The notes below the pieces were generated by a model, which saw only the letters and a program-made list of their open reading frames with translations, did no database searches and was not told the DNA's origin. From assembly GCA_947178165.1 (NCBI GenBank), contig CAMWXH010000002.1, positions 1 to 64,000 on the forward strand: 64,000 nucleotides of DNA, given 5' to 3'. Position 1 is the first letter of the stretch. The number at the start of each line of letters is the position of its first letter. Origin of the DNA: an uncultured Porphyromonadaceae bacterium. GTDB lineage: Bacteria; Bacteroidota; Bacteroidia; Bacteroidales; Muribaculaceae. Below are positions 1 to 9,549 of the stretch, piece by piece. The translations under genes and the position numbers were made by a program.

Positions 1-82
1 ATCTGTCAGGCAACATTTTTAAAAATAAGTTAAAATATCATTCAAAATTAATTAAATTATCTTTCTTTTACCACATTTTAGC

Positions 83-90
83 TAACTTTG
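83..90 (+). promoter_or_regulatory. Bacteroidetes -7 box of the amidase gene
   Basis: TAACTTTG matches the TAnnTTTG -7 consensus and lies 88 nt before the ATG at 179. The -33 element is poor, so the call rests on the -7 box and position. Confidence 0.5.
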
Positions 91-178
91 CAGTGAAAGA
101 ATTATAAAAAGTCTATTATTTGAGTTGAGAGGCCAAATCAATTTAGCTTGATATCCTCTGATTTGTAAGATAAAAATT

Positions 179-1672
179 ATGAAAATAATATATAGAATCT
201 TAGTTCTGTTTTCCTTTTTTCTACCGGCATTATGCGCTCAGTCAGTTGAAAAAAATTCGGAATTTGTAGTAGTTATTGATGCCGGCCATGGGGGCAATGA
301 TACGGGTGCCGTTGACAATGGCGTAAAGGAAAAGGATATTAATTTATCGGTGGCTAAATATCTTCAGGAAGAATTGCAGAAAAAGATAAAGGGCATAAAG
401 GTTGTAATGACCCGAAGCAACGATACCTTCGTGACATTACAAGGGCGTGCCGACATTGCCAATCGTAATCGGGCAGACCTTTTTATCTCAATCCATACAA
501 ATTCAGTTGATGCTAAGAATCCGAACCGAAAAAGTGTAGCCGGAACTTCAGTTTATGCTTTGGGACTTCATAAGGATAAGGATAACCTGAATGTGGCCAA
601 ACGAGAAAATTCAGTGATTGAGCTGGAAAAGAATCATGAGGAGAAATACAGCGGCTTTGATCCTTCAAAAGATGAGTCATATATAATTTTTGAAATGGCT
701 CAGAAAAAGAATCTTGAACAAAGTCTGAAATTCGCTAATTTCGCTCAGAAACAGCTCGTTAACAAGGCCGGAAGAAAAGACAGGGGGGTAAAGCAAGCCG
801 GATTCTGGGTGTTATGGGCAACCTCAATGCCGGCAGTGCTTGTTGAACTCGATTTTATCTGTAATCCCACTTCTGCTGCTTTTATGGGCTCAACAGAGGG
901 AGAGAAAAAGATGGCGGAGGCATTGTCGAACGCTGTGGTTCAATATTATAACTCCATAAGGCCTTCATTAGGAGAAAAAAGGGTTTCGCTAAATTCAACT
1001 AAAAAAGATAACAAACCGCCTGTTTCACAAAGATATCTTGCCGCTTCCGAAAGTAAAAATAGCGTATCTTCAACCCGCTCAGCCGTTTCTCAAAAAAAAA
1101 GTGAAGCTGACTCTGAAAACAGCAAGGGAGAGCTGGCTGTGGTGACAAAGAGTAAACGAAACGATATTCCTCCTAAATATAACTCAACCCAGGAGAATGG
1201 ACGTCGGACCACCACAGCAAGGAAGCGACGTTCTGCCTCATCAAAAGTGGCCTCTGACAGAAGGAATGTTGAAACTTCCTCTATTGTGGTTAAGTCGGAA
1301 AATGACTATATGGCGAAAGTCAATGAAAAAAAGCCGGCTGTGAAACAAGAGAAAAAAGAGGTGATTAAAGAAACTCCGAAGGAGAGGAAAAAAAGGTTAG
1401 CTCTTGAGAAAAAGAGAAAAGATAAAGAGCTTAAAGAGAAGGAGGCTTTACGCAAGAAGGAAGCCAAAGCTCGTGAACAACAAGCGAAAAAAGAGAAAGA
1501 GAATAAGGAGGTCCAAAAAAATTCCTCTAAGAATAATAAATCCAACATGAAGATTGTTGTTAATAAAGATGGATCGGTTGCCAAAACGAGTTCATCGAGA
1601 AACGTTAATTCAAATTCCAGCTCCTCAGTTGAAGTGAAGAAAAGAAAATCACTAAATTCAAGAAAACAATAA
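179..1672 (+). CDS. N-acetylmuramoyl-L-alanine amidase (Amidase_3), exported, with long basic tail
   Basis: Zinc amidase of the AmiC/LytC family, expected to cut the amide bond between N-acetylmuramic acid and the stem peptide in the periplasm. Residues 1-20 form a signal peptide ending near LCA|Q. The catalytic domain spans about 28-260: DAGHGG supplies zinc ligand H37, E51 follows, SIHTNS gives H106, and VELDF gives the catalytic E223. From about residue 270 to 497 the protein is a low-complexity Ser/Lys/Glu-rich tail with a Lys/Glu coiled-coil-like block at 390-450. This tail is odd for the family and could bind wall or envelope. The mlaD-like gene follows after 74 nt, an arrangement common in Bacteroidetes. 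The ATG at 179 is chosen because the signal peptide begins there. Confidence 0.9.
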   Translation: MKIIYRILVLFSFFLPALCAQSVEKNSEFVVVIDAGHGGNDTGAVDNGVKEKDINLSVAKYLQEELQKKIKGIKVVMTRSNDTFVTLQGRADIANRNRADLFISIHTNSVDAKNPNRKSVAGTSVYALGLHKDKDNLNVAKRENSVIELEKNHEEKYSGFDPSKDESYIIFEMAQKKNLEQSLKFANFAQKQLVNKAGRKDRGVKQAGFWVLWATSMPAVLVELDFICNPTSAAFMGSTEGEKKMAEALSNAVVQYYNSIRPSLGEKRVSLNSTKKDNKPPVSQRYLAASESKNSVSSTRSAVSQKKSEADSENSKGELAVVTKSKRNDIPPKYNSTQENGRRTTTARKRRSASSKVASDRRNVETSSIVVKSENDYMAKVNEKKPAVKQEKKEVIKETPKERKKRLALEKKRKDKELKEKEALRKKEAKAREQQAKKEKENKEVQKNSSKNNKSNMKIVVNKDGSVAKTSSSRNVNSNSSSSVEVKKRKSLNSRKQ

Positions 1673-1746
1673 AAAAGGATTAATTCAATTTCACCTCTTT
1701 GATGAAAAGGATGGTACCATTAATCAAAATATTGAAACATTAGGTT

Positions 1747-2679
1747 ATGAAAAAAATATTTAACAAAGAATTTAAGATTGGAATCTTTGTGATTCTTGCA
1801 ATCCTCATCCTCATATTCGGAATTGATTATCTCAAAGGGATTAATCTTTTCAACCCGGCTAATTTCTATTATGCCAATTATGAGAATGTACAAGGACTTG
1901 AGGTTGCTTCTCCTGTCACCTGTAACGGATATAAGATAGGACAAGTAAGAGAAATTACATTCGACTACGATCATCCCGGAAAAGTCAAAGTTCAACTTGC
2001 GCTAAACAAGGAGGTCAAGATTCCGGAGAATTCAAAAGCTATCATTGCGTCCACTCTTCTAAGCGGATCATACATAGACCTCAAAATGGGAGATAGCAAA
2101 AAGATGATACCCATGGGTGGAAATATACAGCCCGCAACCACTCCCGATCTTATGGCCACCGTAAGCAATGATATAATGCCGGCTGTTAATGAAATGCTCC
2201 CAAAAATCAATGCCATAATGGATAATCTTGATGCCGTTACATCTAATCTGGCTGTGTTGTCAAGTGATCCTGCCCTTGGAAATTCCATAAAAAGATTAAA
2301 CGGAATCACCGGAAACGTAAATTCCATTACAGATAATTTCAATACAATTTCATTTGGACTTAAAAGTCAGGTTCCTTCAATAATGAATAATGTGGGACGA
2401 ATCACATACGGTCTTGACACAGTTGCCGCCAATCTGGGACTTCTGTCAGCGCAGCTCAGGACACTTCCTTTAAATGCAACAATGGATAATGTGAACCAAA
2501 TCACTGAAAATCTCACACGATTCTCAAATCAACTCAATGATCAGAAATCTTCATTAGGGATGCTGATGAACGATCCGGAATTATATAACAGATTAAATTC
2601 CGTGGCCGCTAATGTTGATTCTCTTATAGTTGATATTAAGAAGAACCCCAAAAGATATATCAGCATTAAACTTCTTTAA
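1747..2679 (+). CDS. MlaD/MCE-domain lipid-transport protein
   Basis: Single-pass inner-membrane protein: one hydrophobic helix at about residues 11-31, then an MCE domain at about 38-118 (YYANYENVQGL and the SGSYIDLKMG strand region), then a helical, Asn/Leu-rich tail to residue 310. MCE proteins form hexameric rings or tubes carrying lipids between the membranes of diderm bacteria, with an MlaE permease and an MlaF ATPase. Neither partner is in this window, so they must be encoded elsewhere. The repeated 'NxxxITxN' patterns in the tail resemble the coiled-coil tube region of other family members. The gene ends at a clear hairpin terminator at 2704-2756. Confidence 0.85.
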   Translation: MKKIFNKEFKIGIFVILAILILIFGIDYLKGINLFNPANFYYANYENVQGLEVASPVTCNGYKIGQVREITFDYDHPGKVKVQLALNKEVKIPENSKAIIASTLLSGSYIDLKMGDSKKMIPMGGNIQPATTPDLMATVSNDIMPAVNEMLPKINAIMDNLDAVTSNLAVLSSDPALGNSIKRLNGITGNVNSITDNFNTISFGLKSQVPSIMNNVGRITYGLDTVAANLGLLSAQLRTLPLNATMDNVNQITENLTRFSNQLNDQKSSLGMLMNDPELYNRLNSVAANVDSLIVDIKKNPKRYISIKLL

Positions 2680-2703
2680 AATTTAATTTACCGACTTAAG
2701 TTG

Positions 2704-2756
2704 AGATGCATTTTTAATGGAATTTCCGTCCATTAAAGATGCATCTATTTTTTCTT
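2704..2756 (+). terminator. Rho-independent terminator after the MCE gene
   Basis: An 18-bp stem (2704-2721 with 2729-2746, one G-T wobble) around a 7-nt loop is followed by ATTTTTTCTT. It starts 25 nt after the MCE stop codon. Confidence 0.85.
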
Positions 2757-3191
2757 GACAAGCACAATGTGGTTTTCTTTTACTCTCAAAATAGCAAAGG
2801 GTGAATTTTATCCTTGCTATTTAGAATGAATCTAAATAATATTATTATATTTTATTATTCTAAACTTCTGAAATATACGTATTTGCTATTTATTACAGCA
2901 ATAACACAAGATTATAGCATTGAAATTAATAATTTGATATTTCGAGATTTACCCTTAAAGGAACAGTTAGCAAAATAATTGAAGATAAAATTTATAAAAG
3001 GCTTAATATCAAATTTGTAACATAAAAATGAGAATTGCAAGAGAAAGATAATTTTTTTTTATGCTAAATTCTTTATTATTTTGTATTCTGAAAAGGATGC
3101 GGTTGTCATAACTCCTTCCACATCTTTAAAGCAATCGGACTAACTCACCGAAAGCAACTCAAAAACTCAAACTCAAACTACAAATCTGAGA
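2757..3191. other. AT-rich intergenic region upstream of dnaA
   Basis: 435 bases with no credible ORF. The stretch 2820-3060 is very AT-rich. I looked for DnaA boxes (TTATCCACA and its complement) and found no perfect match or cluster, so I do not call an origin. A weak TnATTTTG-like sequence near 3075-3083 might be the dnaA promoter. Confidence 0.5.
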
Positions 3192-4580
3192 ATGGACAAT
3201 GATTTCAAACTAAAATGGAGCAAATGTCTTGACCTCATTAAAGCCAACATAGGCAATGAGCGTTTTGATGTTTGGTTCAGTGAGACCACTCCCGAATCCT
3301 TTTCGGATGACACCATAGACCTGCGAGTGCCTTCACAATTCTATGTGGAGATCTACGAGAAAGATTTCATTAACCTGATCCGTGCGGCTTTGCGGCACGT
3401 ATTTGGAAGAGAAATAAATATTGCATACCAGTTTTCCGTAATTGCAAACGACAAAAGTTCGGATGTGAAAATGGAGGGTCCCGCTCATGCAAAAATTCTA
3501 AAAAATAAATTGGTGCAATCATACGAAAATGCACCAATCCAGAATAGGACTCCTGATTTTGACCCGCAACTTGTTTCAAGCCTCACTTTTGAGAATTATT
3601 GTGTGGGTGAAAGCAACCGTCTGCCGGTCACTATTGCAGAATTTATTGCCAACAATCCGGGACAAGCTGAATTTAATCCATTCTTTTTATATGGCAATGT
3701 AGGGGTTGGCAAAACCCATCTTGCCCAGGCAATTGGAATAAGGATTAAGGAGAAAAACCCTAATGCCAAAGTGTTGTATGTGCCTGTAAAGCAGTTCCAG
3801 ACACTATATGCCAATGCTACAATAAAAAAGGAGATTCCCGCATTCATCAATTGGTTTCAGCAGATGGATGTTCTTCTCTTCGATGATTTGCAAGAACTTG
3901 CCCATAAACCTGGTACGGCAGAAGCCTTATTCCCGATTTTCAACCACCTACAGCAGAACAAGAAGAATCTTATATTCACGTGCGACCGCCCTCCAATGGA
4001 GCTTGACGGAATAGCTGACCGTTTGATAGATCGCTTCAAGTGGGGTGTGACCGAGCGACTTCCGAATCCTGACTATGAACTGAGAAAGAAGATTCTCGCC
4101 TTCAAAGCTAAGAAAAATGGTTTGGATCTTCCAGAGGAGGTGACTGACATCATTGCATCCTCAGTCAATGGCTCCGTAAGGGAGATGGAGCAGATAGTGA
4201 TGAGAATGCTCACAAGATCAATTGTCAAGAATGCGCCAATAACAATTGAGCTTGCTCAAGAGGCAATGGTGGATGTGATAAAGACGCCCGAGAAAAAAAC
4301 AATCAATTTCGATATGATTGTGGAAACCACGGCAGAACACTTCAATCTAAGCCCGGATGCCATTTTCTCTCGAAGTCGCCTCCGCGACATAGCTGATGCA
4401 CGTCAGGTGATAATGTACCTTACTCATAAGCACACCCGGCTCTCTTCCCCGGCAATCGGGCATAAGCTTAACCGAAAACATGCCACAGTCTTACACGGCA
4501 TAAATTCCATTAAAGACAGGCTGAGTTATTGTAAAGAGCTTTATGAATTGATCACCTCAATAGAATCTGATCTTCTTTAA
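3192..4580 (+). CDS. dnaA: Chromosomal replication initiator DnaA
   Basis: Initiator ATPase that binds DnaA boxes at oriC and melts the origin. Domain I is at residues 1-85 (DnaA N-terminal fold, WSKCL start). A variable linker runs to about 125. The AAA+ module has Walker A GNVGVGKT at 168-175 and Walker B LLFDDL around D231-D232. The C-terminal DNA-binding domain contains the DnaA signature, here KHATVLHG near residue 430, where RDHTTVLHA is commoner. At 462 aa it is normal length. The gene stands alone between terminators and is not next to dnaN. Confidence 0.95.
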   Translation: MDNDFKLKWSKCLDLIKANIGNERFDVWFSETTPESFSDDTIDLRVPSQFYVEIYEKDFINLIRAALRHVFGREINIAYQFSVIANDKSSDVKMEGPAHAKILKNKLVQSYENAPIQNRTPDFDPQLVSSLTFENYCVGESNRLPVTIAEFIANNPGQAEFNPFFLYGNVGVGKTHLAQAIGIRIKEKNPNAKVLYVPVKQFQTLYANATIKKEIPAFINWFQQMDVLLFDDLQELAHKPGTAEALFPIFNHLQQNKKNLIFTCDRPPMELDGIADRLIDRFKWGVTERLPNPDYELRKKILAFKAKKNGLDLPEEVTDIIASSVNGSVREMEQIVMRMLTRSIVKNAPITIELAQEAMVDVIKTPEKKTINFDMIVETTAEHFNLSPDAIFSRSRLRDIADARQVIMYLTHKHTRLSSPAIGHKLNRKHATVLHGINSIKDRLSYCKELYELITSIESDLL

Positions 4581-4593
4581 GCAACCATATTTG

Positions 4594-4637
4594 CGACTCC
4601 ATACTGAAAATAAACGGTATGGAGTCGTTTTTTTTAC
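4594..4637 (+). terminator. Rho-independent terminator after dnaA
   Basis: A perfect 11-bp stem (4594-4604 with 4617-4627, CGACTCCATAC on the left) closes a 12-nt loop and is followed by eight T residues, 13 nt after the dnaA stop. Confidence 0.9.
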
Positions 4638-4674
4638 TATTTTAAGATGAGATGTTGAATGTAAGCTAAGAATA

Positions 4675-4706
4675 TTTGGTTAATTTTTGAGTTATTTGTA
4701 ATTTTG
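4675..4706 (+). promoter_or_regulatory. Promoter of ddl (and probably ileS-lspA)
   Basis: TTTG at 4675-4678, a 20-nt spacer, and TAATTTTG at 4699-4706 form a textbook Bacteroidetes sigma-ABfr promoter, 45 nt upstream of the ddl ATG. Confidence 0.75.
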
Positions 4707-4751
4707 CATTCATACTCTCTCAGAAGAAAAAAGTTCTAAAAGATTCTCGTA

Positions 4752-5948
4752 ATGAAAACGAACGTAGCAGTATTTTTCGGAGGACGCTCCGTAGAACATG
4801 AGATTTCTGTTATCTCAGCCCTTCAGGCCATAAATGCCTTTAATAAAGAGAAATATAACATTATTCCAATATATATATCTAAACAGGGGAGATGGTTTAC
4901 CGGAGAGAATCTCCTCAACATACGCAATTACCGCGATTTGAATAAGCTCACTCAGGATGCTGAAGAAGTTTTCATGCGTCCCGAATATGGAGACTACAAC
5001 CTATATAAAGTGAATATGGGCAGGTTCTCAAAAAAGAACCCTGTGGTTGCAGAGCTGCATGCTGTGATTCCGGTGCTTCATGGAACAAACGGTGAGGATG
5101 GCATTTTCGAGGGCGTACTGGAAACAATTGGCATTCCGTTTGCCGGTTGCAACACGCTTTCGAGTGCAAATGGAATGGATAAGATCACAATGAAGATGAT
5201 ACTTCGCGAGTGTGGAATTCCTGTGGTTGACTATGTTTGGTTCACCGACCGCGAATGGATTGCCGACAAAGAAGCTATAATCAGCAAAGTTGAAAGCAAA
5301 CTTTCATATCCGGTCATTGTGAAGCCTGCTAATCTTGGTTCCAGTGTCGGAATAGGGAAGGCCTCTAACAGGGATGAACTTATTGACCGCATCAATACTG
5401 CAGAAAAGTTTTCGCAAAGAATCATTGTTGAGCACATGATCGAGCAACTTAAAGAGATAAATTGCTCTGTTCTGGGAGAAGCTGATGATCATATATCTTC
5501 CGTGTGTGAAGAGCCTATTAAGACCGGAGACTTCCTCTCCTATGAAGATAAATATATGGGAGGACATAAAGGCGCAACAGGAATGCAAGCGAGCGATAAG
5601 CGAATTCCCGCAGATCTTTCCGATGAGATGAGCAAGCGCATACAGCATCTTGCAGGCGAGACTTTCCGAGTGCTTTCATGCCATGGGGTTAGCCGTATAG
5701 ATGTAATGGTAGATGAAAAGGATAACTCCATATATGTGAATGAAATTAATACTATTCCGGGTTCCTTGTCTTTCTACTTATGGGAGGCATCCGGAATTAC
5801 ATTCGAGCAACTGATGGACCGCTTGGTTGCACTTGCTCTCAAACGAAAAAGAGATACCGACCGCAAGACATTCACTTACGATCAGAACATATTCGCTCTT
5901 GGCGGAGGCGTGAAAGGTGCCAAGGGTGCTAAAGGTGGTAAATTCTAA
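4752..5948 (+). CDS. ddl: D-alanine--D-alanine ligase
   Basis: ATP-grasp ligase that makes the D-Ala-D-Ala dipeptide for peptidoglycan in the cytoplasm. Visible marks are the N-terminal GGRSVEHEISVIS loop, HGTNGEDGIFEG, the ATP-binding strand VIVKPANLGSSVGIGKA, and the metal-binding NEINTIPGS with a following SFY loop. The protein is 398 aa, longer than the usual 300-370, with an insert typical of Bacteroidetes enzymes and a Gly/Lys-rich C-terminal tail (about 15 residues). It lies 26 nt before ileS with no terminator between, so co-transcription is likely. Confidence 0.93.
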   Translation: MKTNVAVFFGGRSVEHEISVISALQAINAFNKEKYNIIPIYISKQGRWFTGENLLNIRNYRDLNKLTQDAEEVFMRPEYGDYNLYKVNMGRFSKKNPVVAELHAVIPVLHGTNGEDGIFEGVLETIGIPFAGCNTLSSANGMDKITMKMILRECGIPVVDYVWFTDREWIADKEAIISKVESKLSYPVIVKPANLGSSVGIGKASNRDELIDRINTAEKFSQRIIVEHMIEQLKEINCSVLGEADDHISSVCEEPIKTGDFLSYEDKYMGGHKGATGMQASDKRIPADLSDEMSKRIQHLAGETFRVLSCHGVSRIDVMVDEKDNSIYVNEINTIPGSLSFYLWEASGITFEQLMDRLVALALKRKRDTDRKTFTYDQNIFALGGGVKGAKGAKGGKF

Positions 5949-5974
5949 AAAGCCATTTAAATTGAAAAAGAATT

Positions 5975-8900
5975 ATGAAGAATTTTAAAGAATATAGCAA
6001 ACAGCTAAGTCTCTCCGACATAAATAAGGAGATGCTGGAAGTATGGGATGACCATTCCCTTTTTGAGTCCAGCATGAAAGAGAGGGAAGGATGCCCCACA
6101 TTCGTTTTTTATGAAGGTCCTCCAAGTGCAAACGGCATGCCCGGCATTCATCATGTGATGGGCCGTACCATCAAGGATATATTCTGTCGATATAAAACAA
6201 TGAAGGGTTTCCATGTAAAAAGGAAAGCCGGATGGGACACCCATGGGCTGCCTGTGGAACTCGGGGTGGAGAAAAGCCTCGGAATCACTAAAGAGGATAT
6301 CGGCAAGAAAATATCAGTTGATGAATATAACGCCGCCTGCCGTCGTGAGGTGATGAAATATACTAAAGAATGGACCGACCTGACGCATAAGATGGGGTAT
6401 TGGGTTGATCTTGAGCACCCATATATCACCTACGATAACAAATATATCGAATCCGTATGGTGGCTTTTGGGCGAACTGTATAAGAAGGGATATCTGTATA
6501 AAGGATATACAATCCAGCCTTATTCGCCGGCTGCCGGAACCGGACTAAGTTCACACGAACTTAATCAGCCCGGATGCTACCGCGATGTGAAGGATTTAAC
6601 AGCCACAGCCCTTTTCACTATAAAGGACCCCAAAGAGGAGATGAACGGCTGGGGAACACCCTGCTTTATGGCATGGACCACTACTCCGTGGACACTTCCT
6701 TCAAACACAGCCCTTTGTGTCGGGCCTAACTTTGATTATGTGGCTATTCGCACATATAATCCTTATACCGCCGAAAAAATCACAGTTATTATGGCCGAGG
6801 TTCTCGTGCCCTCTTATTTCAAGAAAGAGGGAGCCGAAAAGACCCTCGAGGATTATAAGCACGGCGACAAGGTGATTCCATATCAAATCGTTGGAAAATG
6901 GAAGGGTTCAGAACTTGTCGGAATGAAATATGCTCAGCTAATGCCATGGGTTAAGCCAGTAGAAAAAATGACAGATTTTGCTCCTGACTACGTTAAGGAT
7001 TATGCTGACAATAATCCTGATAAAATCTTCACAGTTGGAGCTGATAAGTTTGTTGAACTCGAATCTGAGGCATTCCGTGTGATTCCCGGAGATTATGTTA
7101 CAACGGATGATGGTACCGGAATAGTTCATATTGCACCGACGTTCGGTGCGGATGATGCCAAGGTGGCAAAGGCCGCCGGAATCCCGTCATTATTCATGGT
7201 GAACAAAAGAGGAGAGACCCGTCCGATGGTTGATCTTACCGGTAAATTCTATCTTATCTCCGAGCTTGCCGATGAGTTTGTTAAAGATTGCGTGAATGTT
7301 GATCTTTATGGCCAATATCAGGGCGAATATGTGAAGAATGCATACGATCCTCAATTCTCACCCGGAGGGAAATATGATGAAGAAGCGGCTAATAAAGCTG
7401 AAGATTTGAATGTGCGTCTTTGCATGGCTATGAAACAGGATGGACGCGCATTCCGCATGGAAAAGCATGTCCATAATTACCCGCACTGCTGGCGCACGGA
7501 TAAGCCGGTGCTGTATTATCCACTCGACAGCTGGTTCATCAGGACTCCACAGGCTCGTGAACGTCTCATTGAACTTAATAATACCATTCAGTGGAAACCT
7601 GCGTCAACAGGATCAGGCCGTTTTGGCAAATGGCTTGAAAATGTTCAGGACTGGAACCTCTCAAGAAGTAGATATTGGGGCACACCGCTTCCAATATGGC
7701 GAACTGAAGATGGCAAGGAGGAAGTATGCATAAGTTCATACGAGGAATTGTCTTCCAGAATTGATGATGCAGTGAAAGCAGGTGTCATGAAGAGCAATCC
7801 TTTAAAGGATAAAGGATTTGTTCCCGGCGATAACACACAGGAGAATTATGACAAGATAGATTTGCATCGCCCTTACGTGGATGAGATAATTCTTGTTTCC
7901 GAAACAGGCAAACCTATGAAACGTGAGACAGACCTTATAGATGTTTGGTTTGATTCGGGAGCTATGCCATACGCTCAGATTCACTATCCGTTTGAAAATA
8001 AGGAATTGCTTGACACCAAAGAGGTGTATCCGGCCGACTTTATTGCAGAGGGTGTTGACCAGACACGCGGATGGTTCTTCACGCTTCATGCAATTGCCGG
8101 AATGATCTTTGACTCTGTGGCATATAAGACTGTAATTTCCAATGGCCTTGTGCTTGACAAATTCGGCAACAAGATGTCGAAGAGACTTGGTAATGCTGTC
8201 GATCCGTTCAATAATATTGAAAAATTTGGATCTGACGCTGTTCGCTGGTATATGATTTCCAATTCATCACCTTGGGATAATCTCAAGTATGATGAAGAGG
8301 GTGTAAAAGAGGTCTCTAAAAAGCTTTTCGCTACACTCTATAATACATATAAATTCTTTGCACTCTATGCCAATGTGGATGGCTTCACCGGTTCGGAACC
8401 GCAGCTCCCTTCTGAAAAGCGTCCTGAAATAGATCGCTGGATCCTTTCTCTCCTTAATTCATTGGTTGCTGAAGTGACCGCTGATCTTGATGACTATGAA
8501 CCGACGAAGGCAGCGAGAGCAATAGAGGAGTTTGTAAATGACAATCTCAGCAACTGGTATGTGCGTCTTAATCGTCGCCGTTTCTGGGCAGGAGAGATGA
8601 ATGATGATAAGCTTTCCGCATATCAGACTCTCTATGCCTGTCTGAAGACTGTTGCCCTTCTGATAGCACCTTTTGCTCCTTTCTATGCAGACCGCCTTTA
8701 TTCAGACCTGATTGCTCCGGCTGAAGAGAAAGAGGGATATACATCCGTTCACCTTGCCGATTTCCCGGTTTCAGATCCTGCCTTGATCGACAAGAAGCTT
8801 GAAAACAGAATGGGCCTTGCTCAGATTGTAACTTCAAATGTTCTTGGTCTTCGCAGAAAAGTGAATCTTAAAGTGCGCCAGCCGCTCCAGACCCTTCTTA

Positions 8901-9541
8901 TTCCGGTTATAGATGCAAACCAGAAGGAGGACATGAAGAAAATCCAGGATATTATTCTTGATGAAGTGAACGTTAAGGAGATCAAACTCGTTGATAACGA
9001 AGAAAGCGGTCTTGTGAAAAGAGTCAAAGCCGATTTCAAGAAGCTGGGACCGAAGTATGGAAAGGTAATGAAAGATCTTGGAAAAGCGATTGCAGGGATG
9101 TCGCAGAAAGAAATCGCCGAACTTGAAAAGAACGGATCATTCACTTTTGAATCCATAACGGGTGCTCCTGTTATCACGTCAGAAGATGTGGAAATTATTC
9201 CGGAAGATATTCCTGGATGGCTTGTGGCAAATGATGGAAACGTTACGGTTGCACTTGATGTCACCGTCACTCCCGAACTGAAAAATGAAGGAATGGCAAG
9301 AGACCTCATCAATCGTATTCAGAATATCCGGAAGGCATCAGATTTCGAGATAACCGATAAGGTGTCGGTTGAGCTCACTCCAACTGAAAGCGTGAAGGAA
9401 GCACTCGAACAATTTGCCGAGTATATTGCCGCTCAGGTGCTTGCCGACGACATTCGGCTTGCTGAACTCGAGCCGGGAGAAGGTGTTACGGAGCTTGACA
9501 TTGATGGCGAAAAAATTCTTGCTAAGGTGACAAGAAAATAA
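5975..9541 (+). CDS. ileS: Isoleucine--tRNA ligase
   Basis: Class Ia aminoacyl-tRNA synthetase charging tRNA-Ile. The HIGH-type signature appears as GIHH at residues 57-60 after PPSANGMP, and the KMSKS loop as KMSKR at about 733-737. A CP1 editing domain lies between (TTTPWTLPSN around 238). The anticodon-binding domain occupies the rest. At 1188 aa without an obvious C-terminal Cys4 zinc finger, it resembles the longer eukaryote-like IleS class usual in Bacteroidetes, a class often insensitive to mupirocin; that last point is family knowledge. lspA starts 9 nt after its stop. Confidence 0.95.
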   Translation: MKNFKEYSKQLSLSDINKEMLEVWDDHSLFESSMKEREGCPTFVFYEGPPSANGMPGIHHVMGRTIKDIFCRYKTMKGFHVKRKAGWDTHGLPVELGVEKSLGITKEDIGKKISVDEYNAACRREVMKYTKEWTDLTHKMGYWVDLEHPYITYDNKYIESVWWLLGELYKKGYLYKGYTIQPYSPAAGTGLSSHELNQPGCYRDVKDLTATALFTIKDPKEEMNGWGTPCFMAWTTTPWTLPSNTALCVGPNFDYVAIRTYNPYTAEKITVIMAEVLVPSYFKKEGAEKTLEDYKHGDKVIPYQIVGKWKGSELVGMKYAQLMPWVKPVEKMTDFAPDYVKDYADNNPDKIFTVGADKFVELESEAFRVIPGDYVTTDDGTGIVHIAPTFGADDAKVAKAAGIPSLFMVNKRGETRPMVDLTGKFYLISELADEFVKDCVNVDLYGQYQGEYVKNAYDPQFSPGGKYDEEAANKAEDLNVRLCMAMKQDGRAFRMEKHVHNYPHCWRTDKPVLYYPLDSWFIRTPQARERLIELNNTIQWKPASTGSGRFGKWLENVQDWNLSRSRYWGTPLPIWRTEDGKEEVCISSYEELSSRIDDAVKAGVMKSNPLKDKGFVPGDNTQENYDKIDLHRPYVDEIILVSETGKPMKRETDLIDVWFDSGAMPYAQIHYPFENKELLDTKEVYPADFIAEGVDQTRGWFFTLHAIAGMIFDSVAYKTVISNGLVLDKFGNKMSKRLGNAVDPFNNIEKFGSDAVRWYMISNSSPWDNLKYDEEGVKEVSKKLFATLYNTYKFFALYANVDGFTGSEPQLPSEKRPEIDRWILSLLNSLVAEVTADLDDYEPTKAARAIEEFVNDNLSNWYVRLNRRRFWAGEMNDDKLSAYQTLYACLKTVALLIAPFAPFYADRLYSDLIAPAEEKEGYTSVHLADFPVSDPALIDKKLENRMGLAQIVTSNVLGLRRKVNLKVRQPLQTLLIPVIDANQKEDMKKIQDIILDEVNVKEIKLVDNEESGLVKRVKADFKKLGPKYGKVMKDLGKAIAGMSQKEIAELEKNGSFTFESITGAPVITSEDVEIIPEDIPGWLVANDGNVTVALDVTVTPELKNEGMARDLINRIQNIRKASDFEITDKVSVELTPTESVKEALEQFAEYIAAQVLADDIRLAELEPGEGVTELDIDGEKILAKVTRK

Positions 9542-9549
9542 GATCTCTC

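Noticed and set aside
2757..3191. Possible oriC upstream of dnaA
   Set aside because: The region is AT-rich, but no TTATCCACA boxes or clusters were found on either strand.
8821..9312. 163-codon minus-strand frame inside ileS
   Set aside because: It is a shadow of the tRNA synthetase C-terminal domain; the Ser/Phe/Thr-rich composition mirrors the real codons.
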